From Faeciplasma sp900553675 (GTDB lineage Bacteria; Bacillota; Clostridia; Oscillospirales; Ruminococcaceae): a DNA stretch of 13,331 nt. The notes under the pieces are model-generated. The model made no database searches, had not been told where the DNA came from, and was given only the letters and a program-made list of their open reading frames with translations. How positions within the stretch are numbered: the stretch's first letter is position 1; each line of letters starts with the position of its first letter. The position numbers and the translations under genes were made by a program. The stretch lies in assembly GCA_958428235.1 (NCBI GenBank), contig CAUAFG010000036.1, positions 1-13,331 of the forward strand, written 5' to 3'. Below, piece after piece: positions 6,695 through 12,053 of this stretch.

Positions 6695-7135
6695 ATGCTG
6701 AAAGGAATCCCAACAATCATCCCGCCTGTCCTCTTAAAGGTTCTCTGCGAGATGGGTCACGGCGACACCGTTGTAATTGCCGACGGCAATTTTCCTGCCG
6801 AATCGGTAGGAAAAAACTCTATTGTCATACGGATGGACGGTCATGGCGTCCCCGAAATTTTAGACGCTGTGCTTACTCTTATGCCGCTCGACCAGTACGT
6901 TGAAAAGCCGGTGAGCATAATGGAGCGCGTTCCGGGGGACAACGCCGATATTTCCATCTGGAAAAAATACGAGGAGCTTATTGCCAGACACGAGGGCAGG
7001 GACTTTTCGAGCGTCGAAAAATTAGAACGCTTTGCGTTTTACGACGAAGCTAAAAAGGCGTATGCGGTAATCGCCACCTCGGAATCAAGCCAGTATGCAA
7101 ATCTGATTTTGCGAAAGGGATGTATCATAGCGTAA
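6695..7135 (+). CDS. fucU: RbsD/FucU family sugar mutarotase
   Basis: Interconverts anomers of L-fucose or a related sugar (pyranase/mutarotase activity in the RbsD/FucU family); cytoplasmic and usually decameric. The 146 residues match FucU closely: MLKGIPTIIPPVLLKVLCEMGHGD at the N-terminus with active-site H22, VIADGNFPAES (27-37), RMDGHGVPEIL, and the C-terminal signature FAFYDEAKKAYAVIATSES-x-x-YANLILRKG. FucU is favoured over RbsD by the length and by this C-terminal block. The ATG at 6695 is chosen because it begins the conserved fold and has an AAAGGAAG ribosome binding site; an upstream ATG lies in a repeat. It follows the CofE-like gene after 291 bp and ends in an intrinsic terminator. 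It may serve the sugar genes on the opposite strand, which is inference. The exact sugar is unknown. Confidence 0.87.
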   Translation: MLKGIPTIIPPVLLKVLCEMGHGDTVVIADGNFPAESVGKNSIVIRMDGHGVPEILDAVLTLMPLDQYVEKPVSIMERVPGDNADISIWKKYEELIARHEGRDFSSVEKLERFAFYDEAKKAYAVIATSESSQYANLILRKGCIIA

Positions 7136-7151
7136 GCGACAAAAAATTAAC

Positions 7152-7199
7152 AGGGCAAGACCGAAATCGCTGTACTAAGCGAAGGTCTTGCCCTTTTTC
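7152..7199 (+). terminator. Intrinsic terminator after fucU
   Basis: An 11-bp perfect stem, AGGGCAAGACC (7152-7162) with GGTCTTGCCCT (7184-7194), an extra inner TCGCT/AGCGA pairing, then a T run (TTTTTCT). It begins 17 bases after the fucU stop codon. Confidence 0.9.
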
Positions 7200-7202
7200 T
7201 AC

Positions 7203-7248
7203 GCAAAATGAAAAGAGAGATACGCGCACAAAACCGTGCATATCTCTC
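7203..7248 (-). terminator. Probable minus-strand terminator after the small unknown gene
   Basis: Hairpin GAGAGATA/TATCTCTC (7215-7222 with 7241-7248) with inner GCAC/GTGC; read on the minus strand it is followed by TTTTCATTTT. It would end transcription coming from the gene at 7440-7817. A related hairpin in the same orientation lies at 7922-7962. The stretch between here and 7353 shows nothing else I can name. Confidence 0.6.
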
Positions 7249-7353
7249 AAACATCATATTCATGAACGAAAGTATTTTTCCCTCCGAATTTTATAATACG
7301 CGATTTTCCGCGCGCCGCTGACCGGCATATTCTCACTCCGGTAGCTCGCCCCT

Positions 7354-7456
7354 ATACTTATTTTCGATTAAAAAGTGTCTGCAAAATCGGTGCAAAACCC
7401 ATCCTGTAGCGGTTTTGTGCCGATTTTGCAGCAACACTTTTATCGAAAATTAGTAT
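7354..7456. repeat. About 100-bp near-perfect palindrome overlapping a stop codon
   Basis: The left arm from 7354 (ATACTTATTTTCGAT, AAAAGTGT, CTGCAAAATCGG, GCAAAACC) is the reverse complement of the right arm to 7456 apart from a few single-base gaps or mismatches, two of which are G:T wobbles. The loop is about 10 bases (around 7400-7410). The right arm covers the stop codon and last codons of the small unknown gene. It could be a MITE-like palindromic insertion or an extended terminator; on neither strand does a clean T run follow it. Confidence 0.8.
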
Positions 7457-7817
7457 TATACATCTCCGCCTCGACCTTTTGGCAGTACACCTTGAACTTA
7501 ACATAATTCGCCAATTCAATGCTTAAAAGAAGCATCCCATTGCTCAGCTTGCGATTGATTCCGGTGTCGTAGTCCCAGCCGTAGATATCACTGCACTGCT
7601 TTACAAACTCATCTTCCAAGCCCACCGGCTTAAGACTTGCATTTATAATGATGTTCTCGTCCCAGACGTTTAAATCGGTTACACCTGCCAAGCTTGTGCA
7701 GGTGATTATGTAGCCATATTTATACTCGTAATCATAGGTTGTGATTACAGCCTTGTCATACTCTATGTGTATGCTTTCCAAGCTCATATCCGGAAGGCAT
7801 ATTTCGTCAAATGTCAT
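7440..7817 (-). CDS. Small protein of unknown function
   Basis: A 125-residue, Tyr-rich, acidic protein that I do not recognise. It has no signal peptide or membrane helix; alternating hydrophobic pattern suggests mostly beta strands (for example KAVITTYDYEYKYGYIITC, 22-40, and MLLLSIELANYVKFKVYC, 95-112). The upstream frame is open to 7874, but the ATG at 7817 has an AGGAGG ribosome binding site 7 bases away and is clearly the start. It has its own promoter with a repeated motif just downstream. The gene is AT richer than its neighbours, stands alone, is bracketed by two related terminator hairpins in direct orientation, and has its stop codon inside a palindrome, all of which suggest an acquired cassette. 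Small isolated genes like this are sometimes immunity proteins, but nothing here proves that. Confidence 0.68.
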   Translation of the reverse strand: MTFDEICLPDMSLESIHIEYDKAVITTYDYEYKYGYIITCTSLAGVTDLNVWDENIIINASLKPVGLEDEFVKQCSDIYGWDYDTGINRKLSNGMLLLSIELANYVKFKVYCQKVEAEMYNTNFR

Positions 7818-7833
7818 GTTTTTTCCTCCTACA

Positions 7834-7891
7834 TATGTTAATGGTATTTTTTCTATGTTAATACGATACCACATTTCCTAATCATAGTCAA
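7834..7891 (-). promoter_or_regulatory. Promoter with tandem 9-bp operator-like repeat
   Basis: On the minus strand TTGACT (7886-7891), a 17-base spacer and TATCGT (7863-7868) precede the start at 7817. Immediately downstream of the -10 box the motif ATTAACATA occurs twice, at 7854-7862 and 7834-7842, exactly 20 bp or two helical turns apart, followed directly by the ribosome binding site. The position over the transcription start suggests a repressor site. The promoter is moderately supported and the operator is inferred. Confidence 0.5.
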
Positions 7892-7921
7892 CATATATTG
7901 TGCAAAACGCCAACTTTTGAC

Positions 7922-7962
7922 GAAAAAAAGAGATATGCACGCAAAAAAACGACATATCTCTC
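7922..7962 (-). terminator. Minus-strand terminator downstream of oxidoreductase 1
   Basis: Stem AGAGATATG/CATATCTCT (7929-7937 with 7953-7961), followed on the minus strand by seven T residues. It would stop transcripts from the gene at 8158-9330 after they pass the repeat at 7978-8108. It shares the GAGAGATATG stem sequence and flank with the hairpin at 7203-7248. Confidence 0.72.
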
Positions 7963-7977
7963 AAAATCATAATTAAT

Positions 7978-8108
7978 GCGGAGGCAAAGCCGACAAAAGC
8001 CGCGAAGCGGTCAGCTGTTTACAGCGATTTTATCACAGGCGTTTCACCGCAAGGCGAAACGCCTACCTCCACTTTTCACTTTTCTCTTTTCTCTCTTCTC
8101 TTTTCACT
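7978..8108. repeat. Modular hairpin repeat, copy 4 (polypyrimidine-ended)
   Basis: Contains GGC/GCC and CCGC/GCGG mini-hairpins, GCTGT/ACAGC, and a larger arm AGGCGTTTC/GAAACGCCT (8037-8064, loop GCAA region), then TACCTCC and a CT-only tract (about 8069-8106). The large arm and the CT tract match copies 1-3. The left end has GCGGAGG, which can pair with the CCTCC before the CT tract, instead of the purine tract seen in copies 2 and 3. It sits 49 bases after the stop of oxidoreductase 1. Confidence 0.72.
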
Positions 8109-8157
8109 TGCCGCAAAACAAGGCAAAACCAAAAAGGCACATGTTCTTCTCAAAAAC

Positions 8158-9330
8158 TTACCATTTTACGCTCCACCGTGTCGAGTACTCCCCCGCAATC
8201 TCCTTATCCGCAACCGTCTTCTCGCTCGAAGACTCCTGCCGCTCGGCAAGCAGCCTGTCAAAAATCTCGCCGTCGATTGGCAGCCTGACAGGCTTATTTC
8301 CCAGCCACTGGCTCAGATACGCTGCGTTGGATATCATCAGTTCGTTAATACCCTCCTCGCCGTACGCTATAGGCTCGGAGCCGGTCAATATCGCGTCGGC
8401 GAACGCCTGCAATACGCCCGCGTGGGCGGCACCGCCGTTTTCCGGCTTGAACTCGGAGTACTCCATTTCGGGCTGGGGACCGGGGATTCTGACGTTTTTG
8501 CATATATCCCGCTCGTCCTCGGTGAGTCTCCACCATTTCAGAACGCCGTTTTCGATGACCACCTTGCCACGCGTTCCTGCGGCTTCAAGGCGGTTGGTGC
8601 CTGGACACTCGCCGGTCGTGGTGATGAATGTTCCGGTCGCGCCGCTTGGGTATCTTGCAAAGATCGTGGCTGAGTCCTCTACCTCGATGCTATGGTACCG
8701 CGCAACGTCGCAGAAGGCGGTAATCTCAGACGGCATTCCGAAAATCCACTGCCAGATGTCTAAATTGTGGACAGCCTGATTGAGCAGGACTCCTCCTCCC
8801 TCGCCCGACCACGTCGCCCGCCAGGAGCCTTCGTCGTAGTAGTACTGGGTACGGTACCAGTTGGTGATTATCCAGCTGAAGCTTTTGATTTCGCCAAGCT
8901 CGCCGCCCTTTACCATCTTGCGAAGCCTTATAAACAGCGGGTTGGTGCGCTGGTTGAACATTATCGCGTAAAGCTTATCGCTTTTGCGGGCAAGCTCGTT
9001 CATTTTTTCGGCTTTGGTAACGCTGATGTCCTGCGGCTTCTCGCTCATAACATGCAGTCCTGCTTTCAGGGCGAACGACGCTATTTCGGTGTGAAGCTTA
9101 TGCGGGGTGGAGACGATCACGGCGTCGCAAAGACCGCTTTCTACAAGCTCCTGCCAACGGTCAAAGGTTGCAACGCCGGGGAGCTTTTCGTTAGCGAAGG
9201 CAATGCGCGACGGCTCGATGTCGCAGATCGCGCAGAGCTTCATGCCCTTGATGTTTCCTGAAAATATTCTGTTGGCATGGGCTGTGCCGATGTGGCCCAA
9301 GCCGATTATGCCGATTCTTACTTGATTCAT
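8158..9330 (-). CDS. Gfo/Idh/MocA family oxidoreductase 1
   Basis: A 390-residue NAD(P)-dependent sugar or polyol dehydrogenase, cytoplasmic. Residues 1-120 form the Rossmann domain: VRIGIIGLGHIGTAHA with G10-x-G12-x-x-G15, acidic D37 at the end of the second strand, and the EKP motif at 97-99 with catalytic K98. Residues 121-390 form the alpha/beta substrate domain with NQRTNP, WRATWSGEGGGVLLNQ and AVHNLDIWQW, where H188 is the probable catalytic His. At the position of the usual catalytic Asp, four residues before the His, there is Asn (N184), as in its paralogue. An open frame continues upstream to 9486, but the conserved fold begins at the ATG at 9330; its ribosome binding site (AAAAGG) is weak and rather distant. 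It is the close paralogue of the next gene. The substrate is unknown; inositol-like or glycoside C3 oxidation are both reasonable. Confidence 0.9.
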   Translation of the reverse strand: MNQVRIGIIGLGHIGTAHANRIFSGNIKGMKLCAICDIEPSRIAFANEKLPGVATFDRWQELVESGLCDAVIVSTPHKLHTEIASFALKAGLHVMSEKPQDISVTKAEKMNELARKSDKLYAIMFNQRTNPLFIRLRKMVKGGELGEIKSFSWIITNWYRTQYYYDEGSWRATWSGEGGGVLLNQAVHNLDIWQWIFGMPSEITAFCDVARYHSIEVEDSATIFARYPSGATGTFITTTGECPGTNRLEAAGTRGKVVIENGVLKWWRLTEDERDICKNVRIPGPQPEMEYSEFKPENGGAAHAGVLQAFADAILTGSEPIAYGEEGINELMISNAAYLSQWLGNKPVRLPIDGEIFDRLLAERQESSSEKTVADKEIAGEYSTRWSVKW

Positions 9331-9441
9331 GATTTGTTTTAACCTTTTCTTTTTTGGGGATTTTGGGTGGATTTCTTGACTGAAAGTGCGTGCAGATTTT
9401 TTGTGCGATTGGAACGTTTTGATGTATTTTATTGGTTTGTG

Positions 9442-9692
9442 CTGACCGCAAGTGAGTGCAGTCATGGACGCACTTCGTGCGCCCATAGGGAAACCCCCTT
9501 ACGGTGGTTTCCCCACGTAAAAACAGTCCACCGGACTGTTTTTACTCCCCTTCCTGCGTTTCGCTCTGCTGGAGATTCCGCTCCCTGCGGGGAGCGGTAA
9601 GGGGCGCTGCCCCTTAACCCTGCAAGGGCTTCTCGCCCCTTGACCCTCGCCATCCTTTCGAGAAAGGATGGACCTAAAGCTTTTTTAATTTT
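9442..9692. repeat. Hairpin-array element, copy A (left member of an inverted pair)
   Basis: A chain of hairpins: CGCAC/GTGCG (about 9470-9480), GGGAAACC/GGTTTCCC (9488-9513), a 13-bp stem 9517-9545 with T/A tract ends and loop ACC, CCGCTCCC/GGGAGCGG (9578-9597), TAAGGGGC/GCCCCTTA (9598-9616), an extra AAGGG-type module (about 9617-9640) absent from copy B, and CCATCCTTTC/GAAAGGATGG (9650-9671), ending in AAGCTTTTTTAATTTT. The same order is found in reverse complement at 10945-11167. It fills nearly the whole gap between the two oxidoreductase genes; 9331-9441 holds nothing I can name. The stem at 9517-9545 could act as a two-way terminator. Confidence 0.88.
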
Positions 9693-9707
9693 GCTTTTTC
9701 GGGTTTG

Positions 9708-10886
9708 TTATTTATTGCCTGCGTAGGTGTCGCTGGTGTCGGCAAAGACTGCCTCGGTCTGTACCTTTCTACGTGAGGTCGCGACGCGCTTCATCAGCTC
9801 ATCCTTATAAAGCTGCTCATCAAACGGTATCTCAACCGGTTTGCCAAGGAAGGACGAAAGGTGCATTGCATTTGAAAGTGTAAGACCGTTTATGCCCTCG
9901 CTTCCGTCGGCGACAAGCGGCTCGCCTCTGAGGATTGCTCCGCCCCATGCGTTTACAACTCCGATATGCTGGTCATTCTTGCCGTCCAGCTCGATTTTTA
10001 CTTCGTGCGCACCGACGTTTCCGAAAGGCACCTTATTTGTCGCGGAAAACTCCTGCTCGGTCATGTCAAATTCAATAACTGTCAGCTTGCCGTATTCGGC
10101 GACGATTTTTGCCTTATCCATCTGGATTTCAAAGCGGTTGGTTCCCCTTGCGTCGCCGGTGGTGGTGATGAACACGCCTGTTGCGCCGTTGGCGTACTCA
10201 ACATAGGTGGTAACATCATCCTCAACTTCTATATCATGCCACTTGCCGTAATGGAGATGACTTTCAACCTTAACCGGCATACCGCAAATCCACTGCCACA
10301 AGTCGAGCTGGTGGGGGCACTGATTCAGCAGGACTCCTCCGCCCTCGCCCGACCATGTTGCACGCCAGTTGCCCGAATCGTAGTAAGCCTGCGGGCGGTA
10401 CCAGTCGGTGATAATCCAGTTGGTGCGGCGGATTTGTCCGTAAACGCCGGACTGCACAAGCTCGCGCATTTTGCGGTATACGCAGTTGGTGCGCTGGTTG
10501 AACATCATTCCGAATACAACTTCGGGGTGGCGCTTGGCTTCCTCGTTCATCTCGCGGACTTGGAGAGTGTAAACGCCGGCGGGCTTTTCGCACATAACGT
10601 GGATTCCGCGCTTCATGCACTCGATTGCATACTTGGGGTGATCGTAGTGCGGAACGCATATCATGCACGCCTCGATAAGCCCAGAGTCGAGCATTTCCTC
10701 GGCATTCGAGAAGGTTTTGGCATTGGGAAGCGCAGTCTTTGCCCATTCGAGACGGGCAGGATTGATGTCCGCGATGGCGCAAAGCTCAAAATCGGGACAC
10801 TTGCCCGAAACGATGTTTCCGGCATGACCGGAACCCATGTTGCCGATTCCGATTATGCCGAGACGAATTTTCTGTGTTGTAGACAT
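9708..10886 (-). CDS. Gfo/Idh/MocA family oxidoreductase 2
   Basis: A 392-residue NAD(P)-dependent dehydrogenase, clearly paralogous to the neighbouring gene at 8158-9330. The Rossmann domain has IRLGIIGIGNMGSGHA (G12-x-G... pattern) and CEKPAG with E100, K101 and P102; the C-terminal domain has FNQRTNCVYRKM, WRATWSGEGGGVLLNQ (174-189) and CPHQLDLWQW with probable catalytic H192 and, four residues before it, N188 in place of the common Asp. Two in-frame starts lie upstream (10928, 10895), but the ATG at 10886 has an AGGAG ribosome binding site at 9 bases, which overlaps the 10895 candidate, so 10886 is chosen. A weak promoter lies just upstream. The gene with its promoter is bracketed by inverted copies of a hairpin-array element. 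Together with the next two genes it suggests a keto-sugar or inositol pathway; the substrate is not known. Confidence 0.91.
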   Translation of the reverse strand: MSTTQKIRLGIIGIGNMGSGHAGNIVSGKCPDFELCAIADINPARLEWAKTALPNAKTFSNAEEMLDSGLIEACMICVPHYDHPKYAIECMKRGIHVMCEKPAGVYTLQVREMNEEAKRHPEVVFGMMFNQRTNCVYRKMRELVQSGVYGQIRRTNWIITDWYRPQAYYDSGNWRATWSGEGGGVLLNQCPHQLDLWQWICGMPVKVESHLHYGKWHDIEVEDDVTTYVEYANGATGVFITTTGDARGTNRFEIQMDKAKIVAEYGKLTVIEFDMTEQEFSATNKVPFGNVGAHEVKIELDGKNDQHIGVVNAWGGAILRGEPLVADGSEGINGLTLSNAMHLSSFLGKPVEIPFDEQLYKDELMKRVATSRRKVQTEAVFADTSDTYAGNK

Positions 10887-10905
10887 AGTGGTCATCTCCT
10901 GTAAG

Positions 10906-10932
10906 ATTATATTGTTTTTATTTGACATTCAA
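10906..10932 (-). promoter_or_regulatory. Possible promoter for oxidoreductase 2
   Basis: A perfect TATAAT on the minus strand (10906-10911) lies 20 bases before the start codon, with TTGAAT (10927-10932) at a short 15-base spacing. It lies between the start codon and the hairpin-array copy B, so the gene would carry its own promoter inside the inverted pair. The short spacing and very short leader weaken the call. Confidence 0.4.
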
Positions 10933-10944
10933 AGTATCAAAACC

Positions 10945-11167
10945 AAAATTAAAAAAGCTTTAGATCCAGCCTTTCTCGAAAGGCTGGCAGGGTCTTGGGG
11001 CGGCGCCCCAAGTCGCTCCCCGCAGGGAGCGAAATCCCCAGCGCAAGCGAAACGCAGGAGTGGGAGCAAAAAGAGTCCGGTGGACTCTTTTTGCGTGGGA
11101 TGACCCTCGTCGGGGGTCCTCCTATGGGCGCACAAAGTGCGTCCATCCCTGCACAAACTCGTGGTCA
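10945..11167. repeat. Hairpin-array element, copy B (right member of an inverted pair)
   Basis: Reverse-complement counterpart of 9442-9692. Reading the plus strand: AAAATTAAAAAAGCTTTAG, CCAGCCTTTC/GAAAGGCTGG (10966-10987), CTTGGGGC/GCCCCAAG (10994-11012), TCGCTCCC/GGGAGCGA (11013-11032), a 13-bp stem 11066-11094 with loop GGT, an imperfect GACCC/GGGTC arm (about 11097-11122), and CGCAC/GTGCG (about 11130-11142). Several stems differ from copy A by matched changes on both sides. The remaining bases to the next gene (11168-11291) hold nothing I can name. Confidence 0.88.
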
Positions 11168-11291
11168 TAACAACCTTATAATATACATCCAAACTGCGAA
11201 GTCCGCATTTATCATGCAACCAACTCGCGCAAAAATCACAAAATCACAAACCTGCCCTGCTTCACCCGCTAGTCCTCAATCAAACCAGCCC

Positions 11292-12053
11292 TCAGAACCC
11301 GCAAGCTTTTAAATATTCATAGCTCCTGCGCAAACACTCAAACGGATCCTCACCGTTGCAGTTGTCCTGCTCGACGAGCATATACTCGGTTCCGGCGTTT
11401 CGGGCGCACTCGAACACGCGCTCGAAGTTGATGTTGCCCTCGCCAACCACCGACATAACCTTGCCGTATGCAAAGTCTTTAAGATGTATGCAGGGGACGC
11501 GTCCCGAAAGCCGCTCGATCCACTGCGCAGGGTCTCCCCCGCCGGCGGTTATCCAAAAGGTGTCAAGCGTAAAGCCCATTTCGTCCGGCGCGAAGCTTTG
11601 CGCCATCTGCTCTAAAATCAGCCTGCCGTTGTAGCGCTGAAACTCCTGATCGTGGTTGTGGTACATAAAGTATTTGCCGCAGGATTTAAGCACTCGCGCG
11701 ACGTTTATATACTTGTCGTAGAACGCGTCGGGCGTGTCCCCCTCGGCAAGCTTGTAGGCGTTCCAGCCAAGTCCCACATATTTACAGCCGAAGACATCAT
11801 GCTCGGCGGCGACGGCGGCAGGGTCCCGCAAAAGCTTATCCGCGGGAGTGTGCGTTAGGACACATTTAAGACCGTTTTTGTCAAGCTCCGCTTTGAGCCA
11901 GTGCGGGTCGAACGCACAGGTTCCCGAAACCTGAACATACTTATAGCCGATATCTGCGACTTTTTTAAGAGTCAGCGCAAAGCCGTCAAGATCCTTGCAG
12001 AAGTCGCGGACGGTATACAGCTGCGCGCCGATTTTCATATTCTCACATTTCAT
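11292..12053 (-). CDS. Sugar isomerase/epimerase-like TIM barrel protein 1
   Basis: A 253-residue member of the xylose isomerase-like TIM barrel (AP_endonuc_2) superfamily, cytoplasmic and probably dependent on a divalent metal. Visible family marks are IGAQLYTVRD (8-17) at the first strand, YHNHDQEF (131-138) with candidate ligand E137, FTLDTFW (161-167) with D164, CIHLKDFA (188-195) with H190, and MLVEQD (225-230) with E228. These are the four usual metal-ligand positions. The reading starts at the ATG at 12053, which overlaps the stop codon of the upstream barrel gene in an ATGA arrangement, with AAAGGA 8 bases before it; translation is therefore coupled. An internal Met at residue 6 is less likely. 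Proteins of this type act as ketose 3-epimerases, inosose dehydratases or keto-glycoside lyases; the sequence alone does not decide which. Confidence 0.88.
   Translation of the reverse strand: MKCENMKIGAQLYTVRDFCKDLDGFALTLKKVADIGYKYVQVSGTCAFDPHWLKAELDKNGLKCVLTHTPADKLLRDPAAVAAEHDVFGCKYVGLGWNAYKLAEGDTPDAFYDKYINVARVLKSCGKYFMYHNHDQEFQRYNGRLILEQMAQSFAPDEMGFTLDTFWITAGGGDPAQWIERLSGRVPCIHLKDFAYGKVMSVVGEGNINFERVFECARNAGTEYMLVEQDNCNGEDPFECLRRSYEYLKACGF

Noticed and set aside
7976..8779. 267-residue plus-strand open frame opposite oxidoreductase 1
   Set aside because: It is antisense to a clear Gfo/Idh/MocA gene, starts in a hairpin repeat and is rich in Ser/Pro as expected for an antisense shadow.
9966..10904. 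312-residue plus-strand open frame opposite oxidoreductase 2
   Set aside because: Antisense to a well supported gene; its length reflects codon bias of the real frame, and the protein has no recognisable fold.
9442..11167. Insertion sequence or classic composite transposon
   Set aside because: No transposase gene is encoded in the inverted elements or between them, and I see no target-site duplication, so only a cassette-like layout is claimed.
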